The notes under the pieces were generated by a model. That model searched no databases, was not told where the DNA came from, and worked only from the letters and a program-made list of their open reading frames with translations. A stretch of 64,000 nucleotides of DNA from assembly GCA_046542255.1 (NCBI GenBank), contig JBKHBT010000001.1, forward strand, positions 61,350-125,349. Reading direction: 5' to 3'. Positions 9,545 through 17,059 of the stretch are shown piece by piece (the stretch's first letter is position 1; the number at the start of each line of letters is the position of its first letter). The position numbers and the translations under genes were made by a program. The stretch comes from JBKHBT01 sp046542255 (GTDB lineage: Bacteria; UBP14; UBA6098; JBKHBT01).

Positions 9545-12500
9545 TCAGAAAATTGAAGTGCTATAGTTTACCCATACGTTTTCTTCAGCCATAAGGCTTT
9601 TGGCTTCCTGGATTAGTTCTTTTTGAGTACAAATCTCTACTATACGTACTCGGGCTTTCTTGAAGTTATTTTTTGTTTGCACATGCAAAATGACAGGTAT
9701 CTTGCCAGGATATTTTTTCAAGATTTCCAGAAGCTCCTCTTGTATCTCACGGTTGTGAATTTTTGTATCGATCCTGATATGAAGCTGTTGGGCAAGCCTT
9801 TGGTGAATTCCCTGGAGAGACGCTATCTTTTCTATGGATATTTCGATACCGCCTCTTTGTTCGAGCTGGCCCTGCATAATATAAAGCTCTCCGGATTGCA
9901 CCTTCACTTTTTGCATCTTATATGCCCGTGGATAGAGCTTGAATGTGATGCTGCCTGTTTCATCCTCCAGAGTACCATAGGACATTGGATGGCCTTTTTT
10001 GGTTTTTGTTACTCTGTAATCGGTAACCTGTCCGGCAATTGTTACTATTCTGCCATCGCCAACTTCTTCGAGAAGGTCGATTCGTATGGCCTGAATCATC
10101 TCGAGTATTTTTGTATAGCCTTCTAAAGGATGGCCGGATTGGAAAAATCCAAGAGCATTTTTTTCATTTTTGAGGTATTCGGCCAGTTCCCATTCTGGTT
10201 TATCGGTAACATCGGGATATTCATCCTTTTTGTCCATAGCGCCGATATCGAAAAATGTAAGCTGCATATCGGATTTTTTAGCATTCTCCTGTGCAAATTT
10301 GATTGCTCTATCGGCATGGTTGGCCAGAGCAGCGCGGCTTAGGCCGAAATCATCCAGCGCACCCGCGTAGATAAGATTCAAAAGCGAGCGAGAATTCAGG
10401 CCAAATTTTGCGCTCCGGTCGCAGAATTCATATAATCCGGGAAAATCCCCCTTTTCTTCGCGATCTTTGATAATCTGTTTTGCTGTCTCTTCACCAAGAC
10501 TTTTAATTGCACCCAGTCCAAAACGTATTTTGCCTTTTTCGACAGAAAAGTCCCAAAAGCTATTATTTATCGAAGGCTTAAGGATTTCTATCCCAAGGCG
10601 TTTGATATCGTCGAGCAATATCTGAAGGCGATCGGCACGGCTGACAAAGCTGGTAAGGTTTGCTGCTGTAAATTCAACTGGATAATAGCATTTTAGCCAT
10701 GCTGTTTGATAGGCCAGTATCGCATAAGCAGCAGAATGGGATTTATTGAATCCATATTCGGCAAACTTATTTATAAATTCGAAAAGCTTCTCGACAAATT
10801 TTTTCTTATAGCCCTTTTTGACAGCCCTTTCGATGAATACTTTTCTCTGGTCTTCCATGAGTTTTATCTTCTTTTTGCCCATAGCGCGACGAAGAATATC
10901 GGCCTCGCCAAGAGAGAAACCGCCGATTTTCTGTGCAATTCTCATCACCTGCTCCTGATAGATGATTATTCCCTGTGTGTCTTTCAGGATGGGTTCGAGG
11001 TCCTCATGAAGAAATTCCACATCTTCTTCGCCATGCTTACGGCTGATATAGAGTGGAATATTGCCCATCGGCCCAGGGCGGTATAGAGCATTCATAGCGA
11101 TAAGGTCTTCTATCGAGTCGGGCTTTAGCTGCATGAGATAGCGAGTCATGCCGTCTGATTCGAATTGGAATAGCCCGGTTGTATTGCCATCGGCAAATAT
11201 TTTGAATACCTTTTGGTCCTCCTGGTCGATGGCGCGTATATCGACATCCTCATCGGATGTATATTTGATCTGCTTTATCGTATCATCGATGACAGTAAGA
11301 GTCCGAAGGCCCAAAAAGTCCATCTTGAGAAGGCCAAGCTCTTCCACATAGTCTTTATCGATCTGTGTTGCCACATCTTTTTTGGAAGTAACAAATAGCG
11401 GTACAAAATCGGTAGTCGGCCCGGGAGTGATAACCACTCCAGCAGCATGAATCGAAGTATGCCGCGGAAGGCCTTCGATCCTTTTGGCAAAATCGAATAA
11501 TTTGTGCATGTCATGCTTTTTGATGAATTCTTCCATCTCGGGATTCTCTTCATAGGCTTGTTGAAGCTTTGCATTTTCGGGTATGAGTTTGGCGAGCTTA
11601 TTCATATCATCGAAGCTATAACCGAGCGCCCTGCCGACATCTTTCAATGCGGCGCGAGCCTTCATCTTTCCGAATGTAGCGATATGTGCGACCGATTCAT
11701 CGCCATATTTCTCGCGGACATAGTCAATTACCAGTTCTCTTTTATTATCGGAGAAATCGATATCGAAATCCGGCATCGATTGCCTTTCGGGATTGAGAAA
11801 TCTTTCGAATAGCAATTCATACTTCAAGGGGTCAAAGTCTGTAATTTCCATGCAATATGCCACCAGCGAACCGCCACCGCTACCACGTCCCGGCCCAACT
11901 GAGATATTACGCTCGCGCGCTGCTTTGGTGAAATCGGCAACAATGGCAAAATAGCCGGGAAAGCCCATCTTTTCGATGATATTAAGTTCATGCTCGAGCC
12001 TATCGAGATGCTTTTTCTCGACTTTTTTATATCTTTTATACAGTCCTTCTTTCGATTTTTCGCGAAGATATGTTTCCACGTTACCGCCGCCAGGCACCGG
12101 AAATTCAGGAAAATGAAGTTTACCGAGTTCCATCTTGAAATCGATTTCATCGGCTATTTTTAAGGTGTTTTCGATTGCTTCTGGATAGTCTTTGAAAAGC
12201 TCGATCATCTCTTCTTGAGTCTTGAAATAGAATTCTTCATTCGCAAATTTGAGCCTATCTTTGTCTGATACCAGCTTCTTTGTGCCGACAGCCAGAAGCA
12301 CATCATGATATTCTGCATCTTCGCGGTTTAGATAATGGCTGTCATTTGTAGCGACTATTCCGATCCCCATTTCTTTGGCGAGATTGGCCAGAGGCTCTAT
12401 CGATTTGACTTCATCCTCGATGCCATGATTCATCAGCTCGATATAGAAATTTTCCCGGCCGAAAATATCCATATAATCTCTGGCGGAATTTTTGGCTTCA

Positions 12501-12961
12501 TCGATTCTATTGTATCTGATATGTTCATTCACCTCGCCCTTAAGACAGGCAGAAAGTGCAATAAGGCCTTCGGAATGTTCGCGCAGGGTCTTCTTATCCA
12601 ATCGTGGTTTGAAATAGAAGCCCTCGGTATATGCGATACTCGAAAGCCAGATGAGATTTTCCCAGCCTTTCTGATTTTTCGCAAGAATCACCAGATGATT
12701 AAGATTTGGTGGCCGCCCATCGATATATGCTTTATGGTACATATCGCCGGGTGCGATATAGAATTCCTGGCCAATAATCGGCTTTATGCCAGCCTTATCA
12801 GCAGTCTTGAAAAAATGAACCGCTCCGAAAAGATTGCCATGGTCGGTCATCGTAACGGCAGGCATATCAAGCTCTTTAGCGCGTTCGACCAATTCGTTGA
12901 TACGACATGCGCCGTCCAAAAGGCTATATTCGGTGTGATTGTGAAGATGCACAAAATTCAT
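9545..12961 (-). CDS. dnaE: DNA polymerase III alpha subunit
   Basis: Replicative polymerase, 1138 residues, close to the usual DnaE length. The PHP domain opens with HLHNHTEYS and TDHGNLFGA, with NDSHY further on, so its metal-binding residues look intact rather than degenerate as in E. coli. The polymerase core has GPGRGSGGGSLVAY and the catalytic PDFDIDFSD near residue 395, then KMDFLGLRTL. A C-terminal OB fold follows (VTIAGQVTDYRVTKTKKG). An ORF can be drawn 51 codons further upstream, but that part crosses a terminator hairpin and is not PHP-like, so the ATG at 12961 is the start. No Shine-Dalgarno is visible there; a possible promoter (TTGATT 12997-12992, TTAAAT 12975-12970) ends only 8 bp from the ATG, so the mRNA may be nearly leaderless. 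Confidence 0.96.
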   Translation of the reverse strand: MNFVHLHNHTEYSLLDGACRINELVERAKELDMPAVTMTDHGNLFGAVHFFKTADKAGIKPIIGQEFYIAPGDMYHKAYIDGRPPNLNHLVILAKNQKGWENLIWLSSIAYTEGFYFKPRLDKKTLREHSEGLIALSACLKGEVNEHIRYNRIDEAKNSARDYMDIFGRENFYIELMNHGIEDEVKSIEPLANLAKEMGIGIVATNDSHYLNREDAEYHDVLLAVGTKKLVSDKDRLKFANEEFYFKTQEEMIELFKDYPEAIENTLKIADEIDFKMELGKLHFPEFPVPGGGNVETYLREKSKEGLYKRYKKVEKKHLDRLEHELNIIEKMGFPGYFAIVADFTKAARERNISVGPGRGSGGGSLVAYCMEITDFDPLKYELLFERFLNPERQSMPDFDIDFSDNKRELVIDYVREKYGDESVAHIATFGKMKARAALKDVGRALGYSFDDMNKLAKLIPENAKLQQAYEENPEMEEFIKKHDMHKLFDFAKRIEGLPRHTSIHAAGVVITPGPTTDFVPLFVTSKKDVATQIDKDYVEELGLLKMDFLGLRTLTVIDDTIKQIKYTSDEDVDIRAIDQEDQKVFKIFADGNTTGLFQFESDGMTRYLMQLKPDSIEDLIAMNALYRPGPMGNIPLYISRKHGEEDVEFLHEDLEPILKDTQGIIIYQEQVMRIAQKIGGFSLGEADILRRAMGKKKIKLMEDQRKVFIERAVKKGYKKKFVEKLFEFINKFAEYGFNKSHSAAYAILAYQTAWLKCYYPVEFTAANLTSFVSRADRLQILLDDIKRLGIEILKPSINNSFWDFSVEKGKIRFGLGAIKSLGEETAKQIIKDREEKGDFPGLYEFCDRSAKFGLNSRSLLNLIYAGALDDFGLSRAALANHADRAIKFAQENAKKSDMQLTFFDIGAMDKKDEYPDVTDKPEWELAEYLKNEKNALGFFQSGHPLEGYTKILEMIQAIRIDLLEEVGDGRIVTIAGQVTDYRVTKTKKGHPMSYGTLEDETGSITFKLYPRAYKMQKVKVQSGELYIMQGQLEQRGGIEISIEKIASLQGIHQRLAQQLHIRIDTKIHNREIQEELLEILKKYPGKIPVILHVQTKNNFKKARVRIVEICTQKELIQEAKSLMAEENVWVNYSTSIF

Positions 12962-13007
12962 AGTGCACAATTTAATATTTTTATCATTTTCAATCAAGCA
13001 CTTTGAT

Positions 13008-13037
13008 AAAAAAAAGCCCTCTTCATCCGAAGAGGGC
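13008..13037 (-). terminator. Rho-independent terminator of the RAM-domain gene
   Basis: GCCCTCTTC (13016-13024) pairs perfectly with GAAGAGGGC (13029-13037) around a four-base loop. On the minus strand the hairpin is followed by eight T. It lies 24 bp after the stop of the 81-aa gene at 13062 and isolates it from dnaE. Confidence 0.9.
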
Positions 13038-13061
13038 AAAGGAGATAAAAAAGCGAATAGA

Positions 13062-13307
13062 TTATTGGCCGCTGTCAGAATTGAAGGCAAAGCAGGTGAC
13101 AGTGCGAGTAACACCTTCTGTTTTTCTGATATTGTAAATATGGTCTTTCAAAAGCTCGATATTGTCATCCTCGACATAACAAATAATGTCATGAAGACCT
13201 GTAACGACTCTCGAATGATAGACAAAGTCTTTCTGCATCAAATCATTGTGAACCATAAGCTCGGTTCCAGATTTAACATTGATCAAAAGGTATGCTCCGG
13301 GTTTCAT
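13062..13307 (-). CDS. Stand-alone Lrp/AsnC ligand-binding (RAM) domain protein
   Basis: 81 residues that look like the effector-binding half of Lrp/AsnC regulators: an opening strand GAYLLINVKSG, then VVTGLHDIICYVEDDN and a closing strand GVTRTVTCFAFN. There is no helix-turn-helix, so it cannot bind DNA alone; such single RAM-domain proteins usually form oligomers that sense amino acids. The start is set by AAGGAGG at 13314-13320: an ATG touching it (13313) is too close, while the ATG at 13307 is six bases away, so the protein begins MKPGAY. It is monocistronic, with a promoter at 13367-13395 and a strong terminator. What it controls is not visible from the sequence. Confidence 0.75.
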   Translation of the reverse strand: MKPGAYLLINVKSGTELMVHNDLMQKDFVYHSRVVTGLHDIICYVEDDNIELLKDHIYNIRKTEGVTRTVTCFAFNSDSGQ

Positions 13308-13366
13308 ATACATCCTCCTTTGATTTGGTATTCCCCAGTTTGCTTTAATTTAATCATTCTCTAATA

Positions 13367-13395
13367 ATAATGCACATACAATGGCTGAAAGTCAA
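13367..13395 (-). promoter_or_regulatory. Sigma-70-type promoter of the RAM-domain gene
   Basis: On the minus strand TTGACT (13395-13390) and CATTAT (13372-13367) are 17 bp apart, about 60 bp before the start codon. Confidence 0.5.
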
Positions 13396-13582
13396 TAATT
13401 TTTTTAATTAGAGTTTCCAGCCGATTATTTTGAGTAGAATAGATTAAATATTGGAAAAACAGTAAGCTATTGATTTAGGAATATTGTTAGATTCACCTAA
13501 ATGTTGCTCAAATAACAGACAATGTATGATCCCGCGCGGATTTAATTTAAACATCAATAAAAAGTGTTAAAAATTCTTATTG

Positions 13583-13701
13583 CTCTTTTAAAGCCATATA
13601 TATATAACACATATATAATACTTAATACATATACTCAAAAGGCTTTACTGATGTTTTAGCCTGAAAAGTATGACAATGCGGAACAGCGCATTGTCTGGAT
13701 T
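13583..13701 (-). repeat. Dispersed intergenic element, copy 1 (inverted relative to copy 2)
   Basis: The reverse complement of this 119-bp stretch matches 28205-28315 with about three substitutions and 8 bp of gaps in an AT run. One end forms a hairpin GACAATGCG/CGCATTGTC around a six-base loop. The other part is bounded by AAAGCC and GGCTTT arms enclosing a TA-rich core. No ORF is present. It could be a miniature mobile element, a family of structured RNA genes or a regulatory repeat. Confidence 0.85.
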
Positions 13702-13833
13702 AACCTTTTATGGGCTCTACATTATCATTATCCCTTGCATAAGTTTTTGTGGTTTTTTCCTTTTCTATATATTCAGTGGAATTATATTAAATTCAATGTG
13801 AATGCCTTTAGAAGAAATTATGAAAGAAAACGA

Positions 13834-13875
13834 TTGATTTTAGGTGATTTATAGCATATTTTACATCATTGTAAA
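13834..13875 (+). promoter_or_regulatory. Possible promoter and operator of the HD-GYP gene
   Basis: TTGATT (13834-13839) and TATTTT (13857-13862) are 17 bp apart. Overlapping the expected transcription start is a perfect inverted repeat, TTTACA-TCAT-TGTAAA (13860-13875), which could be an operator. Assignment is by pattern only. Confidence 0.4.
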
Positions 13876-13883
13876 CTTATAGG

Positions 13884-15023
13884 ATGGGAAAAATGTGTCC
13901 AAGTTATGATGAGACAAGCGCAATAAGTAAGGTTCGGTATCTACAAAATACCAGTGCGGTCGAAGAACAATTAAATAAAAATTATGCCATTATCTATAAT
14001 ACCGCTGTCGATATAATGGATGTTGACAGCCTTGTTCTTTTTAAGTTTGACCGTAAAAAACAAGAGTTATATTCTGTAAAATACAAACTTGCCGGCCTCG
14101 AGTTTCGAATGAGCATCAATGAAGGCGTTACAGGATGGGTTTTCAGGACAGGAAAACCAGCGATTGTGAATAATCCTAAAGACGATCACCGATACTATCC
14201 ACATTTCGATAGAAGATTTGAACTCGATACAAGAAATCTTCTTGCAGTCCCTATAAAGAATTCTTCTAATAAGCCAATTGGTGTTTTGGTATTTGCTAAT
14301 AAAAAAGGCGACTTTGACCAGGAAGACCTGGAATTGGCAGAGTCACTCGCTGGGCATATGAGTATTACTTTCGAGAATGCAATTTTATACGAAGATCTAA
14401 TTTTGACCTTCGAGAGCCTGGTCAATGTACTGGCATTTACTATCGATGAACGGCATAAGATTTCCAGTGGACATTCTCATAGGGTAGCCGAATATTCCGA
14501 GAAAATTGCTCAAAAAATCGGTCTAAATCAACATGAAACCGGCCTTATATGGCTTTCTGCTATGCTTCATGATTATGGCAAAATCAGCATACCCGACAAG
14601 GTACTTCGCAAAGAAGGCCAGCTCGATGAAAAAGAGATGGAACTTATGAAAAAACATGCAAAAAGTACTTATGATATGCTTAATCGAGTTTATTTCAATG
14701 AACAAATGTCCAAGATTCCGGAGATCGCTGCCTATCATCACGAGCGAATAGATGGCAAGGGCTATCCATTTGGCCTTATGGGAGATCAGATACCCCTTGG
14801 CGCTAAAATTATTGCTGTTGCAGATGTTTACGATGCTATGACAAGCTGGCGCGAATACCATGACCCATATTCCAGAGAAATTGCTGTAAAAGAGCTAATC
14901 GATGGCAAAGGGACTAAATTCGATGCCAAAGTTGTAGAAGCTTTCACCGATTTACTCGAAAGCGGCGAGCTGGACCAGATTGAAAAAAGAGCGACTAATT
15001 TTCATAAGGTTAATAATCTTTAA
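13884..15023 (+). CDS. GAF domain HD-GYP cyclic-di-GMP phosphodiesterase
   Basis: 379 residues. Residues about 24-166 form a GAF sensor domain (GVTGWVFRTGKP, then LLAVPIKNSSNKPIGVLVF). Residues about 172-368 are an HD-GYP domain with HDYGKI at 229-234 and the diagnostic HHERIDGKGYP at 285-295, so the catalytic metal ligands and the GYP motif are intact. Family members hydrolyse c-di-GMP, which controls adhesion and motility. There is no signal peptide or membrane segment, so it is cytoplasmic. Either ATG 13884 or ATG 13893 could be the start; the ribosome site is weak for both. It stands alone, convergent with the nitroreductase gene. No GGDEF cyclase is present in the window. Confidence 0.9.
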   Translation: MGKMCPSYDETSAISKVRYLQNTSAVEEQLNKNYAIIYNTAVDIMDVDSLVLFKFDRKKQELYSVKYKLAGLEFRMSINEGVTGWVFRTGKPAIVNNPKDDHRYYPHFDRRFELDTRNLLAVPIKNSSNKPIGVLVFANKKGDFDQEDLELAESLAGHMSITFENAILYEDLILTFESLVNVLAFTIDERHKISSGHSHRVAEYSEKIAQKIGLNQHETGLIWLSAMLHDYGKISIPDKVLRKEGQLDEKEMELMKKHAKSTYDMLNRVYFNEQMSKIPEIAAYHHERIDGKGYPFGLMGDQIPLGAKIIAVADVYDAMTSWREYHDPYSREIAVKELIDGKGTKFDAKVVEAFTDLLESGELDQIEKRATNFHKVNNL

Positions 15024-15127
15024 TACCCAGATTCAGTGTTAACCTGAAGTTCCACAATCATTTCAACAGCAAACCCAATTTATTTTACCAAAAATATCAA
15101 TATATTTACTTTTAATATTTGATAATG

Positions 15128-15766
15128 TCAAGAACCCGGAAAAGCAACTGGTTGAGTGATGATTATATTTTGATGACCCTCGAGTTGCATCTTTTTGGCG
15201 AGCCCATCTTTGTTAACCATGCCGAGAGCGACAGTGGAAAGGCCTTCTGATGCACAAAAAAGATAGACATTCTGGCTGATATACCCCGTATTTATCGCAG
15301 AATAGAAGTCCTTATTTTTCTGAGGTATCGAACCCATTTTTTTGTAATCGGCAACGAATACCAAACAAACAGGGGCATCTTTTGTGAAGCCCTGAAGCCC
15401 GGTTTTATTGCGAATATCCTCGCTATGAATTTTTCTAAGGCTATGGCTTTCTGCATCATAAAGATAAAGGCCATCCTCCATTGCGGCATAAATATCGATC
15501 TCTTGCCAGTTTCTTGCAGATGGAGCAGTCCTTTTGCCAGAGTCATCGCGATTTACGCCGAAAGCTGCCCAGAGAAGATTCGAAAGCATTTGCTCGGATA
15601 GGGCTTTATCCTGAAAATCCCGATTTGTTTTTCTTTCTGATAGCGCCTGCATAAGAGGTTTGCCACCAGTTTTGTCAGGTTTTGGTAAATCCATAGAGAA
15701 TACTGGATTAATGTAAACAAGGAATAATAAAACGTATAAAATACCATTTCTGATAGGGTAAAACAT
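15128..15766 (-). CDS. Exported nitroreductase-family protein (SagB/ThcOx-like)
   Basis: 212 residues. Residues 1-25 form a Sec-type signal (MFYPIRNGILYVLLFLVYIN). The rest is nitroreductase-like: the FMN-phosphate region LSERKTNRDF, then LLWAAFGVNRDDSGKRTAPSA as in SagB-type oxidoreductases, and a late ISQNVYLFCASEGLSTVALG segment. The ATG at 15766 has GAGGTG upstream and is preferred over an in-frame GTG at 15778, which has no ribosome site. The protein would have to bind flavin outside the cytoplasm, which is unusual. A second exported paralogue lies at 60942-61607. The substrate is unknown. Confidence 0.8.
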   Translation of the reverse strand: MFYPIRNGILYVLLFLVYINPVFSMDLPKPDKTGGKPLMQALSERKTNRDFQDKALSEQMLSNLLWAAFGVNRDDSGKRTAPSARNWQEIDIYAAMEDGLYLYDAESHSLRKIHSEDIRNKTGLQGFTKDAPVCLVFVADYKKMGSIPQKNKDFYSAINTGYISQNVYLFCASEGLSTVALGMVNKDGLAKKMQLEGHQNIIITQPVAFPGS

Positions 15767-15821
15767 ACCGCACCTCACTTAACTTAATAGATTTGAAATA
15801 TACAAAATTACCTGCAGGCTT

Positions 15822-15850
15822 ATTATAAACATAATTCTCAGAAAACACAA
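15822..15850 (-). promoter_or_regulatory. Possible promoter of the exported nitroreductase gene
   Basis: On the minus strand TTGTGT (15850-15845) and TATAAT (15827-15822) are 17 bp apart, about 55 bp ahead of the start codon. The -10 box is consensus and the -35 box is weak. Confidence 0.45.
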
Positions 15851-15993
15851 GCTTCAAATTATTTTGAAAAATATTGAAACATTCTTGTGTTTCAAAGCTT
15901 ATAGTATTAGTATAAGAATCTTCTTAGGCAAGGTTAAATGGGCTAGTAATAGCCCTGGGGTTAGGGTCGCTTTTTTTAGCGGCTCTTTTTTTT
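15843..15993 (+). ncRNA. Candidate structured RNA ending in a terminator
   Basis: There is no plausible gene here, yet four inverted repeats follow one another: TTGAAACA/TGTTTCAA (15874-15881 and 15888-15895), CTTATA/TATAAG (15898-15903 and 15911-15916), GGGCTA/TAGCCC with a GTAA tetraloop (15940-15955), and the terminator hairpin at 15964-15985. An alternative pairing, AAACACAAG (15843-15851) with CTTGTGTTT (15884-15892), excludes the first hairpin. It might be a small RNA or an orphan leader; the 5' end is not defined and no known riboswitch family was recognised. Confidence 0.4.
15964..15993 (+). terminator. Rho-independent terminator
   Basis: GGGTCGCT (15964-15971) pairs with AGCGGCTC (15978-15985), two pairs being G-U, around six T, and is followed by eight T (15986-15993). 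No plus-strand gene precedes it; the nearest upstream gene is on the other strand, which is why a short RNA is suspected. Confidence 0.75.
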
Positions 15994-16103
15994 GTTCAAA
16001 AATAGTGCACATTATCTGTGAAGCAAATAAAAAGATGCACAAAACAGTTGCCTTATTAGTAAGTCATAAATCATAAAGCCTTTAATCACGGTGTTTATAT
16101 CAA

Positions 16104-16120
16104 TTGGCACGAAGTTTGCT
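16104..16120 (+). promoter_or_regulatory. Sigma-54 (-24/-12) promoter
   Basis: The 17 bases match the RpoN consensus exactly: TGGCACG, four bases, TTGCT, with GG (16106-16107) and GC (16118-16119) ten bases apart. The expected start is near 16131, about 30 bp before the lipoprotein gene at 16163. RpoN promoters need an ATP-using activator; none is encoded in the window. Confidence 0.75.
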
Positions 16121-16162
16121 ATTATCTAAAGTGGAAATGAAAACTGAGATTTTGGAGGTATC

Positions 16163-17059
16163 ATGAAACGATCGATTTTGAAAATATCGCTCGCACTAAT
16201 TATAGTTTCAGCATTTTTCTTCACCGGCTGCGACACATGCGTAAATTGCAATGACCGATATGATGATTGCTGCGATGAAGACTATTATCCACCGCCTGTT
16301 CCCTATGATGTCTATACCACTACCTATGATGGCTTCATAGAGATCGATTGGCATCCGATCTATTCCAGCGATTTTGATTATTATAGAGTTTGGCGCGGTT
16401 ACTATGAAAGTGGAGAATACACACTCATAGGCGAAACATCCACTGCATTCTTCACAGATTATAATGTCAGAAATGGCCAGACTTACTATTATGCAATCAG
16501 CTCTGTCGATTATTGGGGCAATGAAAGCGAAATGTCATATGAAATCATCTACGACACGCCTAGGCCAGAAGGCCATAGATATACAATCTATAGCGGTGAT
16601 TTGTATCCTGAGTCATCTGGTTTTGACTTCTCGGAGAGATATGTCGTACCCTGGGATGATGTAAACTGCGATGTATTCTTCAGCTATGATAGCGATATCG
16701 AAGAGTTCTATCTTCAGGCCGGAAACGATATGACAGATATTATGGACTATGGCTATACAAGTGATCTTCAGGATGTCGATTTTGCCCCGGAGACAGGATG
16801 GGACCCGGAAGGCTGGGAAATTGCACAGAGAGGCCATTCCTATATCATATGGACATCCGATAATCATTTCGCACATCTGCGAATAACCAGCATGTACGAT
16901 GACAGGATCATATTCGACTGGGCCTATCAAACCGATACTGGCAATCCAGAGCTTTTCCACAGGACGGAGAAAGAATTGCCTGTTCGAGATATGATAACAG
17001 AAAGAACAATCGAAAGAAATAATAACTATTCAGAAAATATCACCATGGAGGAAAAATGA
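16163..17059 (+). CDS. Lipoprotein with fibronectin type III-like domain
   Basis: 298 residues. Lipoprotein signal MKRSILKIS... with FTGC (Cys23), followed by a short Cys-, Asp- and Tyr-rich segment with four more Cys within about 20 residues. Residues about 47-130 fit a fibronectin type III fold: 'PYDVYTT', then IEIDWHPI, YYRVWRG, and NGQTYYYAISSVDYWGNES, which is the typical end of the domain. The remainder is acidic and aromatic, of unknown fold. The start has GGAGGT four bases upstream. It is the first gene after the sigma-54 promoter, and its stop overlaps the next start as ATGA, so the two are coupled. Probably an outer-membrane-anchored surface protein; no enzyme motif is seen. Confidence 0.75.
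   Translation: MKRSILKISLALIIVSAFFFTGCDTCVNCNDRYDDCCDEDYYPPPVPYDVYTTTYDGFIEIDWHPIYSSDFDYYRVWRGYYESGEYTLIGETSTAFFTDYNVRNGQTYYYAISSVDYWGNESEMSYEIIYDTPRPEGHRYTIYSGDLYPESSGFDFSERYVVPWDDVNCDVFFSYDSDIEEFYLQAGNDMTDIMDYGYTSDLQDVDFAPETGWDPEGWEIAQRGHSYIIWTSDNHFAHLRITSMYDDRIIFDWAYQTDTGNPELFHRTEKELPVRDMITERTIERNNNYSENITMEEK

Larger units (their letters stand above)
13308..13883. other. 576-bp intergenic region between divergent genes
   Basis: AT-rich spacer between the RAM-domain gene (minus) and the HD-GYP gene (plus). It holds the RAM-gene promoter (13367-13395), one copy of a 119-bp dispersed inverted repeat (13583-13701), and a promoter with an inverted repeat just before the HD-GYP gene (13834-13875). 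No convincing ORF was seen. Confidence 0.6.

Noticed and set aside
12335..13006. 223-codon open frame on the plus strand
   Set aside because: It lies entirely opposite dnaE; no known domain, no ribosome site, and the frame is open only as a shadow of the polymerase.
12962..13114. 51-codon extension of dnaE upstream of 12961
   Set aside because: It crosses the terminator hairpin at 13016-13037 and the end of the RAM-domain gene, and its residues do not belong to the PHP domain, which starts at MNFVHLHNH.
15046..15057. CTGAAGTTCCAC shared with the end of the window (near 63959)
   Set aside because: A shared 12-mer is expected by chance many times in 64 kb of AT-rich sequence, and the flanks do not match.
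15060..15127. Terminator between the convergent HD-GYP and nitroreductase genes
   Set aside because: Only a weak AT-only inverted repeat with a bulge is present, with no GC in the stem; not supportable.
15767..15778. GTG start for the exported nitroreductase
   Set aside because: There is no ribosome site before the GTG, while the ATG at 15766 has GAGGTG at the right distance and gives a clean signal peptide.
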